A DNA stretch of 64,000 nt from Anaerolineales bacterium. GTDB lineage: Bacteria; Chloroflexota; Anaerolineae; Anaerolineales; UBA4823. Positions 29,421 to 38,398 of this stretch are shown here, piece by piece. The translations under genes and the position numbers were made by a program. The notes beneath the pieces are model-generated. The model searched no databases. It had not been told where the DNA came from and saw only the letters and a list, made by a program, of their open reading frames with translations. The stretch is from contig JAFGJM010000060.1 of NCBI GenBank assembly GCA_016929095.1, positions 1 to 64,000 of the forward strand. Direction: 5' to 3'. Position 1 is the stretch's first letter. Each line of letters starts with the position of its first letter.

Positions 29421-30203
29421 AAATCAATCCCTTTCATGGGTATGCATTGAATGTACACCAACGATTCTTATTGCTTTGTAATAGATATGATGGGCGGATA
29501 AGGCGATATTGGTGTCGGGTTTTTTGTAAGTAGAAGGTTTTGCACAAATTAACTCCTGAAGGGAGAATTACTGTGCAGCACAGTATTATAAATAAAATAT
29601 ACCCAAACAAATCAACAGGCAATATTATTGTTTGGTTTTTTAGCTTCATAACTTACCTCTTAGCGCATACTCAATATGCACAAAGTGAAGACGGATCGAT
29701 ATTCGTTTTTCTTGATGTGTCAGATGTGTCGGGATCGAAGAAGGCATCTGTGGATAACGCCATCTGTCTTTATTCAAATGATTTGTTATTTATTTCAAAA
29801 TAACCATTAATACCGCGGCTTGAGACGCGGCTGAATATATTATGCAAACACGCTTGCGTAACAAATGGAGGATAATCGCGCTTTATTACAACATTAACAT
29901 TAAACCATATCGCCATTTTGATGCTAATAATTATGCTATCTAACACACATGAAACTCACCAATAATTACACCTTAATCATCTATTAAGTATACTTATTTA
30001 CATAAGTAGGAATTATTTTATAACAGAATAGGAGAATTACATCAATAAATTTTGGATAAATAAATAAATATTTTCAATCGCCGATGTAATTACGATCAAA
30101 AGGCGAGTCGTATGGAAAAGAGTCAGTATGAAAATAAAGAGGTTTTATAAGGAAGGCAGGAATGCAGGAAGGTTATGTTCTGCTATAACCTGGCGGACAT
30201 TTT
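29421..30203. other. A/T-rich gene-poor region upstream of the signalling block
   Basis: About 780 bp without a convincing gene. Open frames at 29540-29803 (+), 29434-29649 (-) and 30128-30382 (+) lack ribosome sites and family features, and the last runs into the next gene. A perfect 17-bp palindrome, TACTGTGC-A-GCACAGTA, lies at 29569-29585, about 150 bp upstream of the first regulator gene, and could be an operator. The promoter of the block should lie here but I cannot place it with confidence. Confidence 0.5.
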
Positions 30204-31109
30204 TTATCCGGTATAGCGACGGATATGAATATATTGGTCATTCTTATCGCCCAATAGTCCCGTCAACAAATGATACAGCGCAAAAAGTTCCAGAGCAAAA
30301 GGCAGATATCCGCCATATCCCAGCAGAGGCATCTCGAAGATATGCCAAAAGTCCACCCAGGGCACGTGATAAATCCATTTAGGATATCCGAAAAAATTCC
30401 ACATCTCCCAGAAAAATGCTGTAAGTAACACACCCAGCCATAAAGCGATCACCGGCTGCCAATCACCGCCTTTGGTATATTGCGCCAGATTGCGATTGCC
30501 TAGCCAAATGTTAATCGGTTCCGTGATGAAGTAGATCGAAATCCACACAAACGGGAAGAAAATCCGTGGAAAAGCCAGCATCAACCCGAGCATGATCCAT
30601 CCGGCGGCGAAAAATGCGATCGTGGTGCGTTGGTCAGGGCGAATTATCGGTCCTCTTCGTAGGCGGTGCATCATGGGAAAGCTGGCTACCAATTCTGCGC
30701 TGCCGAATACTGCCGGGATCACTGTGGTGAAACTGAGTGTTGCCCATGCCCAGTACTGGAAGGGGGTAAAAAATTCGCTTCCATCGTAGTGCCAGTTTTT
30801 CAGGCGGGAGTTGAGAGCTTCGAACAGCCACCATACCAGGGCAGAGATAACGAACAAACCAATAAAACGCCGCCAACTACGGGTAAGCAAGGATGTGGCG
30901 GTGCGATAATATACCAAACCATCCACCGCCAGGCAATAACCCAGCCATAATGGGAAAAAACACCAATGGGTGCGCAGCCCTGGCAGCGACCAGTTAAATC
31001 CCCAAAATATGACAATCAAGCCGACCCCCAACCAGCCGTGCAGCGGAAAGGTGTTTCTTTTTTCACTAGGCAGTGTGGGAAGCGGAAGACCAGGCTGTGT
31101 TTCGCCCAT
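30204..31109 (-). CDS. Hypothetical multi-helix membrane protein
   Basis: A 301-residue integral membrane protein with about eight hydrophobic segments, for example FPLHGWLGVGLIVIFWGFNW, WATLSFTTVIPAVFG, IAFFAAGWIMLGLMLAF and VIALWLGVLLTAFFWEMW. Aromatic-rich loops (WLFEALNSRLKNWHYDGSEF, WNFFGYPKWIYHVPWVDF) lie between them. I do not recognise the family with certainty. It starts 2 bp after the stop of methylmalonyl-CoA epimerase and is probably co-transcribed with it, but nothing in the sequence links it to propionate metabolism. Confidence 0.85.
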   Translation of the reverse strand: MGETQPGLPLPTLPSEKRNTFPLHGWLGVGLIVIFWGFNWSLPGLRTHWCFFPLWLGYCLAVDGLVYYRTATSLLTRSWRRFIGLFVISALVWWLFEALNSRLKNWHYDGSEFFTPFQYWAWATLSFTTVIPAVFGSAELVASFPMMHRLRRGPIIRPDQRTTIAFFAAGWIMLGLMLAFPRIFFPFVWISIYFITEPINIWLGNRNLAQYTKGGDWQPVIALWLGVLLTAFFWEMWNFFGYPKWIYHVPWVDFWHIFEMPLLGYGGYLPFALELFALYHLLTGLLGDKNDQYIHIRRYTG

Positions 31110-31111
31110 AA

Positions 31112-31528
31112 CTACTTTACCGTTTCGTATAACTCCACTAATACCCCGGTGGCAGACTGCGGATGGATGAAGGCGTATCGTCTGCCATCCGCACCGGTGA
31201 GCGGTGCTTCGTGTATCAAACGTACGCCGCGGGCTTTAAGCTGTTCCATTGCGGCTTCGATATCATCCACTTCAAGGCAGACATGGTGCATCCCTGCGCC
31301 GCGTTTCGCCAGGAATTTTGCCATGCCAGAGTCTTGTGTGGTAGGCTGTACCAGTTCGATCTCACTGTCGCCAACCGGTAAGAAAGCCACACGGGCTGCC
31401 TCGGCAGGGACATCACGCAGCTCCGCCATTTCCAGACCCACAGCGTCTCGCCAGAAATCGAGAGCGGTTTGGATATCTTCAACGACTATTGCCAGATGTG
31501 CTATACGGATTGTTTTCACTGTAACCAT
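31112..31528 (-). CDS. mce: Methylmalonyl-CoA epimerase
   Basis: A 138-residue single VOC-domain protein that interconverts the (S) and (R) forms of methylmalonyl-CoA. The metal ligands are recognisable: His11 in IAHLAIVVED, a His in MHHVCLEVDD and a Glu in GVLVELYETV. The open frame extends to 31552, but the upstream eight codons have no ribosome site. AAAAGG lies just before the ATG at 31526-31528 and 10 bp before a GTG at 31517-31519, so the true start may be that GTG. The mutase large subunit lies 3 kb away on the same strand with an unrelated gene between. Confidence 0.93.
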   Translation of the reverse strand: MVTVKTIRIAHLAIVVEDIQTALDFWRDAVGLEMAELRDVPAEAARVAFLPVGDSEIELVQPTTQDSGMAKFLAKRGAGMHHVCLEVDDIEAAMEQLKARGVRLIHEAPLTGADGRRYAFIHPQSATGVLVELYETVK

Positions 31529-31699
31529 ACCTTTTATAAATACGATAATCAAAAATCATTGATAAATATCGATCCACTTTATATTTCATTTATCGATAGA
31601 ATCGAGATTGAGTAAAAGAAAATTCACTCAAAACAATCTCTAATTATTAATACTGGAAGGTGATAAAAGTATATCAATTTTTTTAGATTTTTGTATTCG

Positions 31700-31921
31700 C
31701 TAATCACCCGAAAGTTTTATCCTTGTCATTGCGATAAACCCGCCAGGGCGATGATCGCGCGGCATCCCTATAGGGAAGCAATCTTCCCCAGGTATAAAGA
31801 TTGTTTCGCTTGTTACTCGTCCACAACGATAGTTGGGGAGTGTTTCTTTCGGAAAGAAAAGTGCTGAAGCGTGTTGGATTTACTCACAATGACAGTTCAT
31901 GAAAACTGTCAGGTAGTTGAG
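31700..31921. repeat. Family B short inverted-repeat element, copy 3
   Basis: A 222-bp element running from CTAATCACCCGAAAGTTTT to AAAACTGTCAGGTAGTTGAG. The two ends are inverted repeats of each other and match the left end of copy 1. It contains TTGTCATTGCGATAAACCC, CGCCAGGGCGATGATCGCG, GGGAAGCAATCTTC and CACAATGACAG modules. Confidence 0.75.
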
Positions 31922-31963
31922 ATTGTTGAAAAAGTATTCCTTCGGATAAAAATGGTCAGATAT

Positions 31964-32099
31964 CCAGGGTTGTCTAAAAAGTCAAAAATGTCATGTTGCA
32001 CGAAGTGCGTTTCACGAAGCAAAGCGAAATATATGAATTGTTAATGTAAAGACTCTTCGCTTCGTTCAGAGTGACAGCCTTCTTTTGGAACAGCTCCAG
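31964..32099. repeat. Family A short inverted-repeat element, copy 2
   Basis: A 136-bp copy of the element at 4562-4700, in the same orientation: CCAGGGTTGTCTAAAAAGTC at the left, TTCTTTTGGAACAGCTCCAG at the right, with the internal TCATGTTGCACGAAGTG and TTCGCTTCGTTCAGAGTGAC. It lies 43 bp after a family B element, so the 31.55-32.33 kb gap is largely repeat. 32106-32335 is A/T-rich with no recognised feature beyond the start of the next gene. Confidence 0.72.
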
Positions 32100-32335
32100 A
32101 TATCTGCTTTTATTTTTCCACGAAGTTGTTTTTCAACAGTCTCGGTGGTTAGTATTTTTTTGAAAATATGTTTATAATCAGTATACTTTATGGGTTTTTC
32201 TCATTTTGATAACTACGGTTACTTATTGAACTATGAATTGTTTATCGGTTAAAGCAAGTTTAATTTCTCAAACCCATATTCTCAACCTTTTCATATTTTC
32301 CCATTATATTGAAAAAAACTTGAAGGATAATACAA

Positions 32336-34588
32336 ATGCGCCAACTTACAAAAAAATACGTAATGATTGTTTTACTTGTCTTCGGTTCATTGATTTTTGG
32401 AGCCCCCAATATGCCATTATTATCTGCCCAAGGAGCATCTCATCCCGCTCTTTCCCCGGAAACGTTTAAGCCCAATACACATGAAATTGCTCCAAAATCT
32501 GCAGATAACTGGTCGGATGAATTCAGCCCGCGCGGATTATCCTTCGATGTGTATGCTGCAGCCGTCAGCGGTTCGGATGTGTATGTGGGCGGCGGTTTTA
32601 TCGCAGCCGGCAATACCCAGGCCAATTACATTGCCCGCTACAATCTGACGACGAAAACTTGGTACCCCCTGGGTGATGGTGTTGAAGATGCCGTGTATGC
32701 CATCTTGATCGATGGCGATAACGTATACGTGGGTGGAGAGGGTTTTGTATCTCGCTGGAATACTACCAGTCAAGCCTGGAGCCAGGTGGGATATATTAAC
32801 GGCTCGGTACGAGCTTTAGTACTGGATACCAACACCCTTTACGCTGGTGGTTCTTTCGATTACCTCTCAGGAGCGGGAGGGGGAGGAATTATAACAACCG
32901 GTATTGCCTCTCTGAATCTGACAAGCGGTGAGTGGTCTGCCCTGGGTGATGGCTTGGATGATGGTGTTGTGTATGCATTAGCGCTCAATGGCAATTCACT
33001 CTATTTGGGCGGTTCCTTTTCACAGGCTGGAGGTGTAAGCAATACCAAACTGGTCGCCGTTTGGAATACGGGAACCAGTTTATGGAGTTCATTGGGTGCT
33101 TTTCCAAACGATGGCACCGTCTATGCTTTGGCATTGAATGGCAATGAATTGCTGGCGGGTGGTTATTACACTTCCCCATCCGATGTCCCCGTTTACCGCT
33201 TGACTGGTTCGTGGCAAGCTATGGGAAGCGGTGTGTATGACATTATCCATACAATAAACGTCAGTACATATGGGATTTATGCTGCAGGCAATGCGGATAT
33301 TCTACATTGGAATGGTTCAAGCTGGGATACGGTTGGGGCAGCATTGAACGGACCAACTTCTACCGATGTGTATGCCATGGCGTATGCGAATTCTCACCTT
33401 TATGTTGGCGGAACTTTCACGGCTGCCGGAAATGTATCTGCATTTCGGGCTTCCGATTTAAATCTGACCAATTCCACCTGGAGCCCGCTGTTTAATGAGA
33501 GCGGGCCTGGAGGAATGGGCTTAGATGGTGATGTGTACGCCATATTGATTGACGGCAGCGATGTGTATGTGGGTGGTGAATTCAGCCGCGCCGGTCCTAT
33601 CGAAGCGAATTTTATTGCCAAATGGAATGGTACTGCGTGGTCTGCGTTAGGAGGCACAGGTATCAAAAATGGGGGAGTTTATGCATTGGCTTTACTGGGT
33701 GATAGCCTATATGTTGGTGGAAGCTTCACTAATTTTAATGATGATACTGCTGCCCATTACATCGCCACATACGACACCACATCTCAGGTTTGGTCTCCGC
33801 TTACATCAAGCGGCAAAGAAGGCGTGTATGGGGGTAATGTGAATGCGCTGGCGGTGAACGGCACGCAGGTTTATGTGGGGGGGTGGTTTACCGGGGTTGG
33901 TTTTGGCACACCTCAGGGTCCATACACGAAATATTTCGCGATATGGGATAGCAATTCCAACACCTGGACGACTCAAACCGCCCCAGGATTGAACCGCAGC
34001 GTGGACGCGCTGGCAGTTCATGGGACAGATGTTTATCTGGGCGGTTCGTTCTGGGGGAGTGGGTTGGAGGGATTGGCGCGTTGGGATACGACCGCAGTCA
34101 CTGTGACGGCGGTTACAGGCAGCTCTGCCAATGTCCATGCTTTGGCAGTTTCAGGTGATGATCTATATGTCGGCGGTTCATTCTATGAGCGCATCAAGCG
34201 CCTGGATACGACCACCGATACCTGGCTGCCGATGAGCGGCGCGGTTTATGGCGGCGTATATGGCGGCATCGTGTACGCTCTGGCAGCTCACTCGGATGGC
34301 GTTTTATATGTGGGCGGCGACTTCACCGGCGCCGGAGGTTGGAACACTAATAACATGGCGCGCTACATCCCGGAATGCGATATGTGGCTGCCAATTGGAC
34401 AGCAGGGTGTCAACGCGCGTGTTCTGGCAATAGCGGCAGGCGATACACAAATTTACTCGGGCGGGAAGTTTTCTTTGGCATATCCGGCAGGCGGCAATCT
34501 ACCCTCCGCCAGATTGGCGAACTTTCCTCACCAGGCAGTAAATTGTTCTCGCAGTTATTTACCGGTTACCATAAAACCAAATCCGTAA
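32336..34588 (+). CDS. Secreted repeat protein, probable double beta-propeller, with YLP tail
   Basis: A 750-residue exported protein. A signal peptide (residues 1-31, cleaved near LLSAQ) is followed by about 14 repeats of 40-55 residues, each built around a VYALA...-LYVGGSF-type strand pair (VYVGGGF, LYAGGSF, LYLGGSF, VYVGGEF, VYVGGWF, LYVGGDF and so on) and a conserved W in the preceding strand. Fourteen copies would suit two seven-bladed propellers; that is an inference. Each repeat also has an 'IARYNTTTxxW' outer strand as in kelch/delta-60-type proteins. The C-terminus SRSYLPVTIKPNP carries the YLP tail. The gene stands between the epimerase and mutase genes on the opposite strand. Function unknown; binding or surface display is likely. 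Confidence 0.88.
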   Translation: MRQLTKKYVMIVLLVFGSLIFGAPNMPLLSAQGASHPALSPETFKPNTHEIAPKSADNWSDEFSPRGLSFDVYAAAVSGSDVYVGGGFIAAGNTQANYIARYNLTTKTWYPLGDGVEDAVYAILIDGDNVYVGGEGFVSRWNTTSQAWSQVGYINGSVRALVLDTNTLYAGGSFDYLSGAGGGGIITTGIASLNLTSGEWSALGDGLDDGVVYALALNGNSLYLGGSFSQAGGVSNTKLVAVWNTGTSLWSSLGAFPNDGTVYALALNGNELLAGGYYTSPSDVPVYRLTGSWQAMGSGVYDIIHTINVSTYGIYAAGNADILHWNGSSWDTVGAALNGPTSTDVYAMAYANSHLYVGGTFTAAGNVSAFRASDLNLTNSTWSPLFNESGPGGMGLDGDVYAILIDGSDVYVGGEFSRAGPIEANFIAKWNGTAWSALGGTGIKNGGVYALALLGDSLYVGGSFTNFNDDTAAHYIATYDTTSQVWSPLTSSGKEGVYGGNVNALAVNGTQVYVGGWFTGVGFGTPQGPYTKYFAIWDSNSNTWTTQTAPGLNRSVDALAVHGTDVYLGGSFWGSGLEGLARWDTTAVTVTAVTGSSANVHALAVSGDDLYVGGSFYERIKRLDTTTDTWLPMSGAVYGGVYGGIVYALAAHSDGVLYVGGDFTGAGGWNTNNMARYIPECDMWLPIGQQGVNARVLAIAAGDTQIYSGGKFSLAYPAGGNLPSARLANFPHQAVNCSRSYLPVTIKPNP

Positions 34589-34637
34589 TTCGATAATGGC
34601 TGGGTGAATATTATTGCGTCCGTTTTTACGGCTATAA

Positions 34638-34671
34638 CGCTCACACGTGATTTTGTTATAACGTGTGAGCG
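34638..34671. terminator. Inverted repeat between convergent genes (possible bidirectional terminator)
   Basis: A perfect 11-bp inverted repeat, CGCTCACACGT (34638-34648) and ACGTGTGAGCG (34661-34671), with a 12-bp loop. It lies between the convergent propeller and mutase genes and includes the last codons and stop of the mutase. No long T tract follows on either strand, so termination strength is doubtful. Confidence 0.45.
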
Positions 34672-36308
34672 CTGTATTCACCCCACACCGCGCGTAACAC
34701 ACCGCAGATTTCACCCAGTGTCAGATCATTTTCCACACAGGCAATGAATACCGGCAGCAGGTTTTCGTCGCTGCGGGCGGCTTTATCTAATTGTCCCAAC
34801 ATCTCTTGGGCTTTTTCAGCATTTCGCTTTTGGCGTAATGCCTTAAGCCGGGCGCATTGAGCTGCTTCGATCTCAGGGTCGACTTGTTGGCGTTCCAGGG
34901 TGATGGTTTCTTTTACCTGGAACGCGTTCACACCCACCACCACCGCCTGGTCTTGCTCGATTGCTCGTTGGTATTGGTAGGCGGCTTCTTGGATTTCGTT
35001 CTGGATATAGCCTTTCTCGATAGCCGTCATAGCGCCGCCCATTTCATCGATACGGCGCAAGTATTCCTCTGCCCGGGCTTCGATCTCGTCGGTCAGTTGT
35101 TCCACCAGGTAAGAACCTGCCAGGGGATCGATGCTGTCGGCAATCCCCGATTCGTGGGCAATGATCTGCTGGGTGCGCAATGCCACCCGCACCGATTTTT
35201 CTGTAGGCAGCCAGAGAGCTTCATCCATGCTGTTGGTATGCAGCGATTGGGTGCCGCCCATCACTGCTGCCAGGGCTTGCAGCGTAACGCGCACCACGTT
35301 GTTTTCAGGCTGTTGGGCAGTCAGCGTAGAACCGCCGGTTTGGGTGTGAAAGCGCAGCATCCACGAGCGGGGATTTTTTGCCCCAAAGCGCTGGCGCATG
35401 ATTTTTGCCCACAGCCGGCGCGCGGCGCGGAACTTGGCGGCTTCTTCGAAGAAGTTATTATGGGCATTGAAGAAGAAAGATAGCTGATTGGCGAAGCTAT
35501 CCACATCTAGACCGCTCTCGATGGCTGCCTGCACATAGGCAATGGCGTTCGCCAGGGTGAACGCCACTTCCTGCACGGCGGTGGAACCGGCTTCACGGAT
35601 GTGATAACCGGAAATACTGATTGTGTTCCAATGGGGGATTTCGGCCTGACAATAGCGGAAAACATCGGTGATCAGGCGCATGGAAGGGCGCGGCGGGAAT
35701 ATATATGTGCCGCGGGCAATGTATTCTTTGAGGATATCGTTTTGGATTGTGCCGCGCAATTGACGCGTATCCACACCTTGACGGCGAGCCACAGCAATAT
35801 ACATCGCCAACAAGATGGCTGCCGGGGCGTTGATGGTCATACTGGTGGATACTTTATCCAGGGGGATCTCGCGAAATAATACCTGCATGTCCTCCAGCGA
35901 GGAGATAGCTACACCTACTTTCCCCACCTCACCCAGGGCGACCGGGTCATCGGAATCATATCCAATCTGGGTGGGCAGGTCGAAAGCCACCGAGAGCCCG
36001 GTTTGCCCGGAATCCAACAGATAGCGGTAGCGCCGGTTGGATTCTTCGGCGGTGGCATACCCGGCATACTGGCGCATGGTCCAAAACCGTCCGCGGTACA
36101 TACTGGGCTGTACGCCGCGGGTATAGGGATAATCGCCGGGGAATCCCAGCTTTTCCATATAATCCGGGTCTTCGTCGGGAGGGGTGAGTATACAGGGAAT
36201 GGGGATACCGGAGGTGGTTTGGAATTCGGGTTTGCGTTCAGGGAAACGTTTTAAAGTGGGATCTTGGATATTTTCTTGCCAACGATTAAATTCTGATTCT
36301 AGACTCAT
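34656..36308 (-). CDS. mcmA1: Methylmalonyl-CoA mutase large (catalytic) subunit
   Basis: A 550-residue TIM-barrel subunit of the adenosylcobalamin-dependent mutase that interconverts (R)-methylmalonyl-CoA and succinyl-CoA. Family signatures include [20 protein letters not shown] (substrate channel), [31 protein letters not shown], the catalytic-His segment [15 protein letters not shown] and [14 protein letters not shown]. It ends before any B12-binding domain, so it is the two-gene form; the small cobalamin-binding subunit and the MeaB chaperone are not in this window. Length fits the large subunits of this class. It stands alone here, with the epimerase 3 kb downstream on the same strand. 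Confidence 0.95.
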   Translation of the reverse strand: MSLESEFNRWQENIQDPTLKRFPERKPEFQTTSGIPIPCILTPPDEDPDYMEKLGFPGDYPYTRGVQPSMYRGRFWTMRQYAGYATAEESNRRYRYLLDSGQTGLSVAFDLPTQIGYDSDDPVALGEVGKVGVAISSLEDMQVLFREIPLDKVSTSMTINAPAAILLAMYIAVARRQGVDTRQLRGTIQNDILKEYIARGTYIFPPRPSMRLITDVFRYCQAEIPHWNTISISGYHIREAGSTAVQEVAFTLANAIAYVQAAIESGLDVDSFANQLSFFFNAHNNFFEEAAKFRAARRLWAKIMRQRFGAKNPRSWMLRFHTQTGGSTLTAQQPENNVVRVTLQALAAVMGGTQSLHTNSMDEALWLPTEKSVRVALRTQQIIAHESGIADSIDPLAGSYLVEQLTDEIEARAEEYLRRIDEMGGAMTAIEKGYIQNEIQEAAYQYQRAIEQDQAVVVGVNAFQVKETITLERQQVDPEIEAAQCARLKALRQKRNAEKAQEMLGQLDKAARSDENLLPVFIACVENDLTLGEICGVLRAVWGEYSAHTL

Positions 36309-36679
36309 TATTGTTTGCCTTTGTTGTATTAATAAAATTCAATATCAATGACAGTTTGCTGGAAAGGACTTTTGTCGTTCTATACTCAGAAATGAAGAAC
36401 GAAGTCCTTATAACATTATTATTCTTTTGGTAGCTTTTGAAAACCGCTATACGCCATTTTGAGCAAGAGGCTGCAAAGGGAAAAGCGATTGACAAAAAGC
36501 ATTGACCTGTATTATAAAACGAATATTATAACCCGCGGGTATGCTTCCCGGCAAAGGACCGGGATTCAAAGCTGACCGCTATTTCCTCCGTCGATTCTCG
36601 GTTTCCGCTTCTCTATTCTCGTTTCTAGACTCTCGATTCTTAACTCACTATTCACTCCTCACCGATCACCCATAAACCC
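36309..36679. other. Non-coding gap with a pyrimidine-rich tract
   Basis: A 371-bp gap between the divergent mutase and DUF1786 genes. No gene or clear promoter is seen. About 36585-36668 is strongly C/T-rich on the plus strand, with degenerate repeats of the GATTCTCG / CTATTCTCG / CTCGATTCTT type running up to the next start codon. Confidence 0.45.
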
Positions 36680-37840
36680 ATGACCCAAATTCTCACTATC
36701 GATATCGGCACCGGCACACAGGATATATTTCTCTTCGACTCTCGCCTGGATATCGAAAATGGTTTCAAGATGGTTGTTCCCTCGCCAACCATGCAAGTAC
36801 GCCGCCGATTGCAAGAAGCCACACGCCATGGCGACAGTATATTGCTCAGCGGTGTGACGATGGGCGGCGGTCCTTGCGGCTGGGCTGCGGAAGATCATGC
36901 CCGCAAGGGATTACCCATTTACGCTACCCCGGATGCCGCCCGTACCATCAATGATGATCTGGACGCGGTGCAAGCCTCAGGTATCACTTTGCTATCGGAA
37001 GACGAAGCGGCGCATTTACCTGCCTCTGTCGTACGCTTACACTTACGAGATTTTGATTTCACAGCCATTGCCGCCGCATTGGATCAATTCGATGTCTCAC
37101 TGGCCACGTTGGATGCCGTGGCGATAGCTGTTTTCGATCATGGCGCGGCGCCCAAGGGAATTTCTGACCGTCAGTTCCGTTTCGATTATATCGATGAACG
37201 CATCCGTAAAGAGAACCGCCTGAGTGCGTTTGCATTTCGCTCCGATGATATTCCCCCCATCATGACCCGTATGCAAGCTGTTGCCGCCACCGCAAAAGAT
37301 TTGGACGCGCCTTTGATTGTGATGGATACCGCCCCTGCCGCCGTGTTAGGTGCAGGCTTCGACCGTATGGTCGCCTCGTGCGAACGTTACCTGGCGGTCA
37401 ATATCGGCAACCTGCATACTCTGGCGTTTCGTTTAGGGGAACATGGTATCGAAGGCGTCTTCGAGCATCATACCGGTTTGATCGATCTGCCAAAATTGGA
37501 AAGCCTGTTGCGGAGTTTGGCGGAGGGCAGCTTGTCTCGCGCTGAGGTATTCAACGATCACGGGCACGGAGCTTTAATCTCCAACAATGAACCGCTGACG
37601 CTGGGAGTGGGGGAATTCGATGTTGCCGTTACTGGACCACGGCGCAGTCTTTTTCAACCAGCTAAAGAAAACCCCAAACCAACGCTTAGACCCTACTTAG
37701 CAGTCCCTTTTGGGGATATGATGATCGCTGGCTGCTTTGGATTGCTGGCGGCTACTGCCGATCTGTTACCGGAATTACGAGAACCCATCCATGCGGCATT
37801 AAAAGGTGAAGGCAGACATGACGTCGCCCCGTGGGACTGA
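36680..37840 (+). CDS. DUF1786 family protein (actin-like ATPase-type start)
   Basis: A 386-residue protein that I recognise as the DUF1786 family, sometimes labelled a pyruvate formate-lyase activating enzyme homologue although it lacks the radical-SAM CxxxCxxC motif. The N-terminus LTIDIGTGTQDIFLFD is a phosphate-binding hairpin like that of sugar-kinase/actin-fold proteins. Later segments SGVTMGGGPCGWAAEDH, AVAIAVFDHGAAPKG, DTAPAAVLGAG and AVNIGNLHTLAFRLGEHGIE fit the family. No signal peptide. Its biochemical role is not established. It is followed 69 bp later by the AbrB-like gene on the same strand. Confidence 0.85.
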   Translation: MTQILTIDIGTGTQDIFLFDSRLDIENGFKMVVPSPTMQVRRRLQEATRHGDSILLSGVTMGGGPCGWAAEDHARKGLPIYATPDAARTINDDLDAVQASGITLLSEDEAAHLPASVVRLHLRDFDFTAIAAALDQFDVSLATLDAVAIAVFDHGAAPKGISDRQFRFDYIDERIRKENRLSAFAFRSDDIPPIMTRMQAVAATAKDLDAPLIVMDTAPAAVLGAGFDRMVASCERYLAVNIGNLHTLAFRLGEHGIEGVFEHHTGLIDLPKLESLLRSLAEGSLSRAEVFNDHGHGALISNNEPLTLGVGEFDVAVTGPRRSLFQPAKENPKPTLRPYLAVPFGDMMIAGCFGLLAATADLLPELREPIHAALKGEGRHDVAPWD

Positions 37841-37909
37841 CTCATCGTAAAATGGATCCGCGGTACATATCAGGGATTTTCAACAAGATCCAGAAAGCAG
37901 AAGGATATA

Positions 37910-38374
37910 ATGCCCCAAATTGCTAAAGGCGGAAAGTATATTTTTGGCTGGTCGCTGGTTAGAGAAGACGGCCGTTTAAAAATACCCGAGGAAGCGCTGG
38001 AAGAGTACGGCTTTATTCCCGGTGAAAATGTCATCCTTCTTTCAGGCAGCAAAACCAGCGGCGGATTTATCGTGACCACCAAAGCCGCTATTCAACGCTC
38101 TAAAATCTCGAATATTTTATTAGAAATTCCCACATTGGCAGAATACCAGATTTCGGACACAAAAGTGATCAAGCATAAAGGACGCTTTTATGGCTGGACT
38201 ATTCTTAAGCCGGGAGGGGTGCTCGAATTACCCAATACCACTTTGTCTATCTTTGGTGTGAAACCGGGCGATCATCTGCTGGCTATCCGGGGAAGTAACC
38301 TGGGGATTGGCATGGGCGTCAGGGGACCAATCATTGAGGCTGCCAGGCAGCATCCAGAGATCGCAGTTTTTTAG
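37910..38374 (+). CDS. Tandem AbrB-like (swapped-hairpin) protein
   Basis: A 154-residue soluble protein built from two similar halves. Half 1 has YIFGWSLVREDGRLKIPEEA then YGFIPGENVILLSGS. Half 2 has RFYGWTILKPGGVLELPNTT then FGVKPGDHLLAIRGSN. The pattern G-R-[LI]-x-[IL]-P-x(6-9)-G-[FV]-x-P-G-[ED] is that of AbrB/MazE swapped-hairpin DNA-binding domains. I infer a pseudodimer in one chain. Similar two-half proteins exist in clostridia and methanogens without assigned function (from memory). AGAAGGA lies 7 bp before the ATG. It could be a DNA-binding regulator of its neighbours; a toxin partner is not visible. Confidence 0.8.
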   Translation: MPQIAKGGKYIFGWSLVREDGRLKIPEEALEEYGFIPGENVILLSGSKTSGGFIVTTKAAIQRSKISNILLEIPTLAEYQISDTKVIKHKGRFYGWTILKPGGVLELPNTTLSIFGVKPGDHLLAIRGSNLGIGMGVRGPIIEAARQHPEIAVF

Positions 38375-38398
38375 ACGATCAGGCGGAAGAAATTCGAT

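Noticed and set aside
29540-29803. 87-codon open frame in the 29.4-30.2 kb gap
   Set aside because: No recognised family and no ribosome site; one hydrophobic stretch is not enough in such A/T-rich DNA.
35131-35483. Open frames antisense to the mutase gene (also 1738-2385, 60259-60876)
   Set aside because: Antisense shadows of well-supported genes without family features.
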